From: Pseudomonadota bacterium
GTDB lineage: Bacteria; Pseudomonadota; Alphaproteobacteria; Rhizobiales; Xanthobacteraceae
Direction: 5' to 3'
Assembly: GCA_023405565.1 (NCBI GenBank)
Contig: JAEXXW010000450.1
Span: forward strand, 1-8,858
DNA length: 8,858 bases
The notes beneath the pieces are model-generated. The model was not told the origin of the DNA and searched no databases. It was given only the letters and a program-made list of their open reading frames with translations. Each line of letters opens with the position of its first letter. The first letter of the stretch is position 1. The position numbers and the translations under genes are program-made. Shown here one piece after another: positions 1 to 6,091 of the stretch.

Positions 1-608
1 CTGTCGGAGCCGACATAATCGAAGCCGACGCCGGCTGGCTGCAGAAAGTACGATGACTTGACGCGACCACTGGCCAGACCGCCGGCCGCGAACACCATCC
101 AGCGGTCCCAGCTGTAACCCAGCCGCAGACGCGTATTGGAATTCCATGACAGGTCCTGAGTCAGGTTTTCGGTATAGGCGGCGACGCCCGGCCGGGCGGC
201 ATGGCTGACGGTGATATTCTCTTTCAGGTTGGTGAAATCGAAATCGGAATCGAGACCCACCACCCACTGCCCGAATTGCTGCTGACAGCCATATTGGACG
301 CCGCCGATAAATCCGGAATCGTCGAGATTGTAGGTATAGGTCGAGTTCGCGACCGTCAGGGCGGGGAAGCCGGCTTCGCCGATCGAGGTCGTCGCCCTGC
401 TGTTATTGCCGATCCAGCCGGCATTGCCGCCGATATAGCAGCCGGTCCAGGAAAAGGCCGGCGGTGGTGGAGGAGGAGCCTTGTAGGCGGGGCGCAGATC
501 AGCCGCATTCGCGGCGCTCCCGGCCAGACTGGCGATTGTGAGAGTGATCGCGGCCAGGCCGCCCGTCATGCCAGCAATGGTGCTGGCGCCTTCAATTGAA
601 TTCCGCAT
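1..608 (-). CDS. Outer-membrane beta-barrel protein, Omp25/Omp31-like porin family (partial, 5' part)
   Basis: This is an open frame of 202 codons that runs off the left edge, so the C-terminal half is missing. Residues 1-35 form a signal peptide with a hydrophobic core (about 17-30) and a cleavage-type end SAANA followed by ADLRP. Next comes a proline-rich linker with six consecutive prolines (residues 45-50). The barrel then opens with FSWTGCYIGGNAGW, the form typical of rhizobial Omp25/Omp31-like proteins that start the first strand with a WTGxYxGG motif. A second family-like block, IGGVQYGCQQQFGQWVVG, lies at about 101-118. Cys57 and Cys108 are the only cysteines seen and could pair. The ATG at 608 is preceded by a G-rich stretch. 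A later Met14 also leaves a usable signal peptide, so the exact start is uncertain. The expected role is outer-membrane structure or small-solute passage; the specific function is not known. Confidence 0.78.
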   Translation of the reverse strand, partial: MRNSIEGASTIAGMTGGLAAITLTIASLAGSAANAADLRPAYKAPPPPPPAFSWTGCYIGGNAGWIGNNSRATTSIGEAGFPALTVANSTYTYNLDDSGFIGGVQYGCQQQFGQWVVGLDSDFDFTNLKENITVSHAARPGVAAYTENLTQDLSWNSNTRLRLGYSWDRWMVFAAGGLASGRVKSSYFLQPAGVGFDYVGSD

Positions 609-663
609 CACGAAAGCCCCCCAAGAGCCGTTCCGACGATCAGATTCAACGAATGATTGCAGT

Positions 664-692
664 AGATTAGAAGAGGTCTGCCGGATTGGCAA
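664..692 (-). promoter_or_regulatory. Candidate sigma-70-type promoter of the porin gene
   Basis: Read on the minus strand, TTGCCA (692-687, five of six matches to TTGACA) is followed after exactly 17 nt by TAATCT (669-664, a weaker -10). A transcript would start near 657 and give a leader of about 50 nt. The spacing is ideal but the -10 is only half-matched, so this is a candidate. The rest of 609-846 holds no gene I can support. Confidence 0.4.
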
Positions 693-846
693 TGATCCAA
701 TGATGACGATTGATCCGTCTTAAGTCGCGTGCTCAAGAGACCACTAACGGGACACCACCCTCGGTTACCGTGCGGGACCGCGGCTGCCGGTTCCGGCCGA
801 TAACCGGTACTCGCCTGCCTGCTGTTCTACTGCTAAATGCCCCGCC

Positions 847-1626
847 ATGAGCCTCAAGGTCGCCGCCCTGTACCAGTTCGTCTCGCTGCCGGATTACCGG
901 CAATTGCGTGAACCCTTGCGCGCGTTGTGCGACCGGCTCGGCATCAAGGGTACGCTGCTGTTGGCGGCGGAGGGCATCAATGGCACGGTCGCCGGGGACA
1001 ATGCGGCAATCGATGCGCTGGTCGAGGAATTGCAGCATGGCGCGCTATTTGACGGACGGCTCGACAATCTCGAACTGAAATTCTCGGCCGCGATGGAGAT
1101 GCCGTTCGGCAAGATGAAAGTCCGGCTGAAGAAGGAGATCGTCACGCTCGGCGATGCCGCGACCGATCCGACACGGCAGGTCGGCGTCTATGTCGAGGCC
1201 GCCGACTGGAATGATCTGATCGGTGACACGGAAACACTCGTCATCGATACGCGCAACGATTTCGAAGTGCAGATGGGGACCTTCGATGGCGCGGTGAATC
1301 CGAAGCTCACACGCTTCAGCGAGTTTCGCGACTATGCCGCGCGCGAACTTGACCTGAAGAAGCATCGCAGGATCGCGATGTTCTGCACCGGCGGCATCCG
1401 CTGCGAAAAGGCGAGTTCCTATCTGCTCGCACAAGGATTCGAAGAGGTCTACCACCTCAAGGGCGGCATCCTGAAATATCTTGAAACCATTCCGCCGAGC
1501 GACAGCCGCTGGCACGGTGAATGTTTCGTCTTCGACGAGCGTGTGGCGCTTGGCCACGGCTTGGTGACGCGACCGGGCATGCCCGCTGAAACAGAGGCCG
1601 CGGAAACGGGCGGCCCATTGAAATAA
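847..1626 (+). CDS. trhO: tRNA uridine(34) hydroxylase TrhO (UPF0176/YceA, rhodanese domain)
   Basis: The 259-residue product matches the UPF0176/YceA family. TrhO makes 5-hydroxyuridine at wobble position U34 of tRNA in an oxygen-dependent reaction, the first step towards cmo5U or mcmo5U; it acts in the cytoplasm. An N-terminal alpha/beta domain (about 1-100) carries EGINGT (42-47) and [12 protein letters not shown] (91-102). A rhodanese domain follows (about 120-215), with [10 protein letters not shown] at 131-140 and the signature [11 protein letters not shown] at 180-190. Cys180 is the predicted essential thiol and Cys186 is the second conserved cysteine. The length matches the short alphaproteobacterial form rather than the roughly 350-residue E. 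coli protein. No clear ribosome-binding site precedes the ATG, but the N-terminus begins as the family does. It stands alone and converges on the next gene with an 11-bp gap and no visible terminator. Confidence 0.9.
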   Translation: MSLKVAALYQFVSLPDYRQLREPLRALCDRLGIKGTLLLAAEGINGTVAGDNAAIDALVEELQHGALFDGRLDNLELKFSAAMEMPFGKMKVRLKKEIVTLGDAATDPTRQVGVYVEAADWNDLIGDTETLVIDTRNDFEVQMGTFDGAVNPKLTRFSEFRDYAARELDLKKHRRIAMFCTGGIRCEKASSYLLAQGFEEVYHLKGGILKYLETIPPSDSRWHGECFVFDERVALGHGLVTRPGMPAETEAAETGGPLK

Positions 1627-1637
1627 CGCCGTGGAGG

Positions 1638-2684
1638 CTATTGCGCGCTCGCGCTCCTGATGTTGCGGCGCGCGTAGAAGGCCGGCGGCTTGCTGAGGCG
1701 GGAAACAACGATGATGTGATCGACGTCACCGCGCATGAAGGCGGCGAGGAATTTCGGATAGTCCTTGAACGAAATGCAGCCGTTCGACTGACCATTCGGT
1801 CCGAGCATGTAGGAATGCGCGAGGATGCCGTCGCGGCGGAACATCTCGCTTTCACGCAGCGGAAGCATGCGGATCGCCTGCACGCCGTGGAAAAGCGATT
1901 CACGCAGGCGCAGCTTGTAGGTGTTCGGCGGGGTCGCGCCGCGCATCTTCAGATGCACATATTTCGGATTGTCCATGTACTGGCCAAGGCCGGAATGCGC
2001 TTCTATCTTCTCGCCATTCGGCATGTACACGACCTGCGCGGTGATGTCGTAGACCGCAGTCTTTGCTGTCGGCAACTCGAAATCCTGCTGGGTGCCGATG
2101 TCATCGGCTGGCGGCAATGAAGCCAGTTGCGGCCGCGCCCGCGGCACCGGCAATCGCGCGATAGCAGGGCGATCCTGAACCGGGCGGTCCTGAAGTTTGG
2201 TCGGGATCTTCTCGTGTTCGGCCTTCGCGAGTTCGAGTGCGTCGAACCGGGCGGTGAAACTGTGAATCGATCCGGTGAAAAGCTGATCGTTGGTGAAATC
2301 GGCGAGTGTGCCGGATGACGGCGGGAAGGCTGCGTGAGCAGTGCTGATCGCAGTCGTCGCGTCCGAGAAAACAGCGTCATCATCCGATAGGGCTGCGACC
2401 TGCAGCGGCACTGCCATGCCACTGTCCGGCAGCGAGACCAGCATCAATCCGCGGGATTGCTGTGGCATGCCGACAACGGAGCGGGAATCGGCGCGCGCAT
2501 CGACCGAGACAGCAAGCAGCCGTCCGGCGGCGATCAGCGCCGTTGCGAAAATCATGATAGCGATCGCCACGGCGGTGAGGCCGCGAGTCGCGAACCTGAT
2601 CCAACGGTCGCCGGATGATGCTTTCTGCCCTTGTGTCGCGCGAGCGCGCGAGCGGGCGGAACCCCCAACTGACTTCAAACGCAT
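1638..2684 (-). CDS. Membrane-anchored DUF2778/Tlde1-domain protein (L,D-transpeptidase-like)
   Basis: The protein has 348 residues. Residues 1-34 are basic and cytoplasmic in character, and about 36-60 form one hydrophobic segment (AVAIAIMIFATALIAAG), giving an N-in single-pass anchor or an uncleaved signal. A long, low-complexity, proline-rich periplasmic stretch runs to about 205. The C-terminal domain (about 208-330) carries His290 and the block SNGCISF (300-306) with Cys303. This His plus S-x-G-C arrangement is that of DUF2778, the family of the Salmonella effector Tlde1, an L,D-transpeptidase/carboxypeptidase that acts on peptidoglycan stem peptides. A housekeeping cell-wall role seems likelier than a toxin role because there is an anchor, no secretion locus and no adjacent immunity gene; that is inference. 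The ATG at 2684 is supported by a leader with two CtrA-like boxes, although the ribosome site is weak. Confidence 0.75.
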   Translation of the reverse strand: MRLKSVGGSARSRARATQGQKASSGDRWIRFATRGLTAVAIAIMIFATALIAAGRLLAVSVDARADSRSVVGMPQQSRGLMLVSLPDSGMAVPLQVAALSDDDAVFSDATTAISTAHAAFPPSSGTLADFTNDQLFTGSIHSFTARFDALELAKAEHEKIPTKLQDRPVQDRPAIARLPVPRARPQLASLPPADDIGTQQDFELPTAKTAVYDITAQVVYMPNGEKIEAHSGLGQYMDNPKYVHLKMRGATPPNTYKLRLRESLFHGVQAIRMLPLRESEMFRRDGILAHSYMLGPNGQSNGCISFKDYPKFLAAFMRGDVDHIIVVSRLSKPPAFYARRNIRSASAQ

Positions 2685-2716
2685 TACTCAACTTGACTCG
2701 ATACAAGAATGATCCC

Positions 2717-2752
2717 GTTAACCATGACGCAACACGGTTAAACGGTCGTAAA
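2717..2752 (-). promoter_or_regulatory. Two tandem CtrA-like boxes upstream of the transpeptidase-like gene
   Basis: On the minus strand TTTA-N7-TTAAC (2752-2737) matches the CtrA consensus TTAA-N7-TTAAC at 8 of 9 positions. TTGC-N7-TTAAC (2732-2717) matches at 7 of 9 and contains the rhizobial-style half-site TTAACCAT when read on the plus strand. The two boxes have the same orientation and lie 20 bp apart, about two helical turns. The first box would fit the -35 area of a start near 2710, leaving a leader of roughly 25 nt. A GANTC methylation site (GACTC) lies at 2695-2699 in that leader. Binding is inferred from sequence only. Confidence 0.5.
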
Positions 2753-2964
2753 ACTTGCCGGTCTTCGCTGCATGGATAATCCCCCGTCCAACAAGACCGC
2801 TGCTGTTGTCAGCGAGGCCCGTCGATCACGCATTCGTTAGAACAAGGTAGCATGGCCGGAATAAGTCCGGTCTCGGGCGGAAAAGGTCATACGGTGTTAA
2901 CCCTAACGCTGGCGGTCCCGCAGAATTTGAGAGTTCCGCGCATTTGCGGCGGCCTTCGCCCAAA

Positions 2965-2992
2965 CAAAAACCCCGCTGTTTCAGCGGGGTTG
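2965..2992 (-). terminator. Rho-independent terminator downstream of the sulfatase gene
   Basis: A perfect 10-bp stem, AACCCCGCTG (2969-2978) and CAGCGGGGTT (2982-2991), encloses a TTT loop. Read on the minus strand it is followed by a T run (the plus-strand A run 2965-2970), which suits the sulfatase gene ending at 3073. A T run also follows on the plus strand (2995-3000), so it could work in both directions. It is the counterpart of the ctrA terminator at 7134-7159. Confidence 0.88.
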
Positions 2993-3053
2993 AATTTTTT
3001 GAGGGATTTAAAGAGAGGCGAATCCTGACTTCGTCATCGGAGCGTTCGCGCAG
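2965..3053 (-). repeat. Left copy of the ctrA-3'-end direct repeat
   Basis: This copy aligns with 7131-7229 in the same orientation. It comprises the A run and terminator stem, then a 24-nt stretch with two mismatches (TTTTGAGGGAYTTAAAGAGARGCG, where Y and R mark the differences), then 33 nt with 27 identities covering the last ctrA codons. The left copy lacks 9 nt that in ctrA encode the last two residues and the stop codon. A weaker match (CGCATYTG) extends out to 2939 and 7108. The divergence shows that the duplication is old or came from a related strain. Confidence 0.8.
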
Positions 3054-3059
3054 ATGGCG
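3018..3059 (-). pseudogene. Fossil of the ctrA 3' end
   Basis: Read from 3059 downward in the ctrA frame, the sequence gives RH-LRERSDDEVRI followed by arginine. The true ctrA end reads [16 protein letters not shown] and then the stop. One codon is missing (the Val after GY), and a 9-nt deletion removed the Pro-Ala-stop codons. Nothing resembling the upstream part of ctrA remains, because the sulfatase stop codon lies only 14 bp away. The fragment has no start and cannot be expressed as a response regulator. Confidence 0.75.
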
Positions 3060-3072
3060 TGCCGAAAGATAG

Positions 3073-5580
3073 TCACTCGCTCATCTTGTTGTCGCGCTGT
3101 GCCTGCTGCAGCTGATTGATGTCTGCCGGTGACAATTCTGGCCGATCGACCTTGATGGTCAGCTTGTTGAGTTTGGCCGTCAGTGGGAATGGCGGCTTGT
3201 AGTCGGCATCGTTCACGCCGGTGAGCGTATCGGAGCCGACGTCGAAGCTCTCGTCCCATTGCAGGATCATCGGCAGTGTCTTTTCCATTTTCTTCGTCAC
3301 AACGATATTGCCGTCGACTTTCAGTGTGCCGGTGCCGGGGCGTCCGACGCCGGCGAAGCTGTTGAAGGTGAGGGTGCCGATACCCATGCCCTCGTACTTG
3401 AAGTCGAACTCGATCACGTGGCGGCCGGGCGTGAGCGCATCCGGCCCTTCCCATTTCAGCCGCTCGAGATCGATCAGATTCCATAGGAACACGGGCTTGC
3501 CCTGCAACAGGTAGAATCCGTAACCGGCGAACCGTCCGCCGGAGGTCAGGATCATACCTTCAGCGCCGCCTTCGGGAACCGTGATGTCGGCGGTGATGGT
3601 GTAGGATGAGTTTAGGATGAACGGCGAGTCGCCTTGCGGCAGTCCCGTCATCGGCCGGGTGTAGACGAATTCGGTACGGCCGGCGGTGATATTCGGGCGC
3701 GGTGCGACGATGCGCGCAGCGACCGAGGCATCCAGCGGCAGAACCTGATGCTTGCGGGCTTCAGCCAGGAAGGCCTTCCGCATCTCCGCGACCTTCTGCG
3801 GATTCTGTGCAGCGATATCGTTGGATTGCGTGAAGTCCTTGGTCAGGTCGTAGAGCTGGAAGACCTGGTTGTTGAGCGGATCGGGATTGGCCGGACCGAA
3901 CGCCGCCCACGGCGCACGGTTGACCTTGGTGCTCAGGAGCCAGCCGTCCTTGTAGAGCGCCCACTGGCCCATCATTTCGAAATACTGGGTGGTGTGGCGG
4001 GTCGGCGCCTTCGCGTTCTTTTCATCGAATGTGTAAAGGAAGCTCGTTCCCTCGACCGGTTTCTGTTTGATGCCATCGACGATCTCGGGGGCCCGAATGC
4101 CCGCCGCTTCAAGGATGGTCGGCATGACGTCGATCACGTGCATGAACTGCTCACGCAGCGCGCCCTTGTCCTTGATGCGGGCCGGCCAGGACACCACCAT
4201 GTTCTGGTTGATGCCACCGAGTCGCGATGCATTCTGCTTGAACCAGTCGAAGGGCGTATCGAAAGCCCAGGACCATCCGGCCGACATGTGATTGTAGGTT
4301 TGTTCGGTGCCCCAGACGTCGTACCACTTCATCTGGACGTCGACCGGAACGCTGACGCCGTTGAAGAAGGCGACTTCGTTCGGTGTGCCGATCGGGCCAC
4401 CCTCGGCGCTCGTGCCGTTGTCGCCGTTGATGTAGATGATCAGCGTGTTGTCGAGCTTGCCGAGATCATCGAAGGCCTGGATCACGCGGCCGATCTCGTG
4501 ATCGCTATAGGCCGCATAGGCTGCGAACACCTCGACCTGCTTGATGAAGAGCTTTTTCTCCGTGTCGGTGAGCTGATCCCACGGCTTCAGGATATCTTTC
4601 GGCCATGGCGTCAACTGCGAATCCTTCGGGATCACGCCGAGCCGCTTCTGGTTTTCGAAAATGCGTTCGCGCAGCTTCTCGTAGCCGTCATCGAACAGCT
4701 TCATCCCGCTGATCTTGTCGACCCATTCCTTGGTCGGGTGGTGCGGTGCGTGCGTGGCGCCGGGCGCGTATTTGATGAAGATCGGCTTGTTCGGATCGGT
4801 CTGGTTGATGCGCGTCATATAGTCGATGGCATCGTCCGCCATGGCCGTCACGAGGTTCCAGGTGCCTTCCTGGCCCTTGAACGGATAAATCTGCGTGGTG
4901 TTGCGGAACAGGTTGGGCTGCCACTGATTGGCGTCGCCGCCGACGAAGCCATAGAAATATTCGAAACCCATGCCGGTCGGCCATTGATCGAACGGCCCGA
5001 CCTGACTTGCCTGGAAGGACGGTGTGTTGTGATCCTTGCCGAACCACGCGGTCGCGTAGCCGTTCTCGAGCAGAACGCGGCCGATGGTGGCCTTGTCACG
5101 GTCGATCACGCTGTTGTAGCCGGGAAATCCGGTGGATTGCTCGGCGATCACGCCGAACCCGACCGAGTGATGATTGCGGCCTGTGATCAGTGCCGCACGT
5201 GTCGGCGAACAGAGCGCAGTCGAGAATATGCGATTGTAGCGCAGACCATTCTGCGCGATGCGATCCATGGCCGGTGTCGGAATGACGCCGCCGAAAGTGC
5301 TCGGAACGCCAAAGCCGGCATCATCGGTAATGATGAGCAGCACATTCGGCGCACCCTTCGGCGGCACAACACGCGGCGCCCACCATGGTTTGGATTGCAA
5401 GGCGCCATCCTTGATCACGCCGCCGAATTTCGGGTCGGGCGGTGGAAGTTGCCTTCCGTCGATCACGGTGGTGGCACCAGGTGAGCCGAGTACACCGCTC
5501 GTTCCTTGTGCCAATGACGAGAGGGGGAAGGCGGCAGTCATCAGAGCAGAAAGCAACACGGTGCGATGCGTTTTCATCAT
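3073..5580 (-). CDS. Exported formylglycine-type sulfatase (arylsulfatase family)
   Basis: The 835-residue product hydrolyses sulfate esters, probably in the periplasm, since residues 1-25 form a signal peptide (cleavage near SSLAQ-G). Sulfatase motifs appear in order: metal-binding Asp86-Asp87 in LLIITDDAGFG; CSPTR at 124-128, where Cys124 is the residue oxidised to formylglycine; GRNHH at 134-138; GKDHN at 181-185 with Lys182; THAPHHP at 276-282; and GDNGT at 386-390 with Asp387-Asn388. A C-terminal beta-rich domain spans about 635-815. The length exceeds the usual 450-600 residues but fits the long bacterial arylsulfatase subgroup. The Cys-type site needs a formylglycine-generating enzyme, and none is encoded here. 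Two ATGs stand in tandem; the second (5577) is 6 nt from the AGGAG and may be the true start. The substrate is unknown. The gene follows an outer-membrane barrel gene on the same strand, 511 bp away. Confidence 0.93.
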   Translation of the reverse strand: MMKTHRTVLLSALMTAAFPLSSLAQGTSGVLGSPGATTVIDGRQLPPPDPKFGGVIKDGALQSKPWWAPRVVPPKGAPNVLLIITDDAGFGVPSTFGGVIPTPAMDRIAQNGLRYNRIFSTALCSPTRAALITGRNHHSVGFGVIAEQSTGFPGYNSVIDRDKATIGRVLLENGYATAWFGKDHNTPSFQASQVGPFDQWPTGMGFEYFYGFVGGDANQWQPNLFRNTTQIYPFKGQEGTWNLVTAMADDAIDYMTRINQTDPNKPIFIKYAPGATHAPHHPTKEWVDKISGMKLFDDGYEKLRERIFENQKRLGVIPKDSQLTPWPKDILKPWDQLTDTEKKLFIKQVEVFAAYAAYSDHEIGRVIQAFDDLGKLDNTLIIYINGDNGTSAEGGPIGTPNEVAFFNGVSVPVDVQMKWYDVWGTEQTYNHMSAGWSWAFDTPFDWFKQNASRLGGINQNMVVSWPARIKDKGALREQFMHVIDVMPTILEAAGIRAPEIVDGIKQKPVEGTSFLYTFDEKNAKAPTRHTTQYFEMMGQWALYKDGWLLSTKVNRAPWAAFGPANPDPLNNQVFQLYDLTKDFTQSNDIAAQNPQKVAEMRKAFLAEARKHQVLPLDASVAARIVAPRPNITAGRTEFVYTRPMTGLPQGDSPFILNSSYTITADITVPEGGAEGMILTSGGRFAGYGFYLLQGKPVFLWNLIDLERLKWEGPDALTPGRHVIEFDFKYEGMGIGTLTFNSFAGVGRPGTGTLKVDGNIVVTKKMEKTLPMILQWDESFDVGSDTLTGVNDADYKPPFPLTAKLNKLTIKVDRPELSPADINQLQQAQRDNKMSE

Positions 5581-5583
5581 GCT

Positions 5584-5588
5584 CTCCT
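5584..5588 (-). promoter_or_regulatory. Ribosome-binding site of the sulfatase gene
   Basis: AGGAG lies 3 nt before the ATG at 5580 and 6 nt before the ATG at 5577. The spacing favours the second ATG, which would give an 834-residue protein beginning MKTHRTVLL. The fossil start at 6052 aligns with this second ATG, not the first. Confidence 0.7.
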
Positions 5589-5616
5589 CGTCAGCTTTTG
5601 TCTGTTCCCGGCGCCC

Positions 5617-5889
5617 TCACGCTGCCGCGCGCTGAATCCAATCGTCTGTCGATATCGAAATCCGTGGTCGTGATTTGCCGTTTTCCTTGAGAGGATGGTG
5701 GAAAGCGGAATGACTCGCAAAATGGTCCGTCTTACGCGCTGCAGCGCGGCGTTCTCGGCTCGTGAATTCTGGGGAGGAGGCCGATGTGACACATGCGGCG
5801 CGGATATCCAGCACCTTGGGAGCGGCAGCGCCGCAAACATACCGGGCGGCGAACCCGGTTGGCAAACTTCCAGACAAACTGCGTCTCAC
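5617..5889 (-). pseudogene. Relic of a second copy of the barrel-protein gene (start and stop regions only)
   Basis: A GTG at 5889 aligns ungapped with the GTG start at 7021 of the intact barrel gene. About 60 nt downstream of the two starts share 37 identities, including 13 consecutive bases (TCTGGAAGTTTGC) encoding SGSL in both. The ribosome-site region matches at 10 of 18 positions. The frame stays open for 90 codons and stops with TGA at 5619-5617. That stop lies exactly 39 nt before the sulfatase ATG at 5577, and the intact barrel gene's stop lies exactly 39 nt before the fossil sulfatase ATG. AGCGCGCG just before both stops also matches, with a 2-nt shift. The middle cannot be aligned by eye with the 309-codon gene, so most of it is lost or scrambled. 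A short product might still be made, but it would lack a barrel. Confidence 0.6.
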
Positions 5890-5912
5890 GCGTTTTCTCC
5901 CGGAAAGTCGCC

Positions 5913-5926
5913 ATTCGCTAGCGAAT
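5913..5926. promoter_or_regulatory. Perfect 14-bp palindrome, possible operator
   Basis: ATTCGCTAGCGAAT is identical to its reverse complement. It lies 15 bp from the FNR/FixK-type box, where the -10 region of a minus-strand promoter activated from that box would fall. The corresponding stretch upstream of the intact barrel gene keeps GAAT but not the dyad. No regulator for it is encoded here. Confidence 0.4.
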
Positions 5927-5941
5927 AATGCAGGTCGCGAA

Positions 5942-5957
5942 GTTGATCGAAATCAAC
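5942..5957. promoter_or_regulatory. FNR/FixK-type binding site (perfect dyad)
   Basis: TTGAT-CGAA-ATCAA (5943-5956) is a perfect match to the FNR/FixK dyad TTGAT-N4-ATCAA, flanked by G and C to give GTTGATCGAAATCAAC. On the minus strand it lies 52 nt before the relic GTG at 5889. The same spacing separates a degenerate version (7074-7089) from the intact barrel gene's GTG. For activation centred at -41.5 the minus-strand start would be near 5908. It may now drive the sulfatase through a leader of about 330 nt. Confidence 0.55.
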
Positions 5958-6012
5958 ATAGCCAATTTTACGTTTCAGGCTGATGTGGCAGCGCGAAATA
6001 AAATTCGCGTAT

Positions 6013-6052
6013 TCATCGGAGCGGAAAGCCGCATCGTCGGATGCGTTTTCAT
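6013..6052 (-). pseudogene. Fossil of a second sulfatase gene's 5' end
   Basis: On the minus strand, ATG at 6052 begins MKTHPTMRLSAPM, against MKTHRTVLLSALM for the intact sulfatase from its second ATG. Positions 6013-6065 and 5538-5590 align without gaps at 41 of 53 bases, with 14 consecutive identities around the start codon. The frame diverges after about 13 codons and stops at a TGA 27 codons in. The ATG lies 39 nt beyond the stop of the intact barrel gene, so the ancestral order was barrel gene then sulfatase, closely spaced. Confidence 0.68.
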
Positions 6053-6091
6053 CGTGCTGTTCTTGCTCGCATTCCCTTTTCGTTGGCGAGA

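Larger units (their letters stand above)
2685..3072. other. Intergenic region between the transpeptidase-like gene and the sulfatase
   Basis: This 388-bp stretch has three parts. Positions 2685-2752 are the transpeptidase-like gene's promoter with CtrA-like boxes. Positions 2753-2938 contain no gene I can support; they hold a lone GTTAAC half-site (2896-2901) and a weak hairpin (CCGGA/TCCGG, 2856-2870). Positions 2939-3059 resemble the end of ctrA together with its terminator. Confidence 0.7.
5581..6091. other. 511-bp gap between barrel gene and sulfatase: fossil genes and regulatory sites
   Basis: No intact gene of recognised family is visible. From right to left (the minus-strand direction) it holds a fossil sulfatase start (6052-6013), an inverted repeat (CGCGAA/TTCGCG, 5992-6009), an FNR/FixK-type box (5942-5957), a 14-bp palindrome (5913-5926), and a shrunken relic of the barrel gene (5889-5617) leading to the sulfatase ribosome site. 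Confidence 0.65.

Noticed and set aside
787..807. Inverted repeat CCGGTT/AACCGG upstream of trhO
   Set aside because: Only 6-bp arms with a 9-nt loop and no T run; such repeats are common at this base composition.
2772..2840. 22-codon plus-strand frame (starts MDNPPSNKTAAVV) in the intergenic region
   Set aside because: It has no ribosome-binding site and no recognisable relatives, and an open frame of this length is expected by chance.
2852..3026. Plus-strand frame of about 58 codons starting MAGISPVSGG with AAGG just upstream
   Set aside because: It reads straight through the terminator hairpin and the antisense of the ctrA tail, so its C-terminus is a by-product of the repeat. A parallel shadow exists at the right copy.
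3634..5484. 616-codon open frame on the plus strand, antisense to the sulfatase
   Set aside because: It is an exact shadow of the sulfatase gene in high-GC DNA. Its translation shows no signal, domain or motif, while the minus strand carries every sulfatase motif in order.
5649..5658. TCGATATCGA palindrome upstream of the sulfatase
   Set aside because: A 10-bp palindrome is expected by chance in a window this size, and it has no supporting context.
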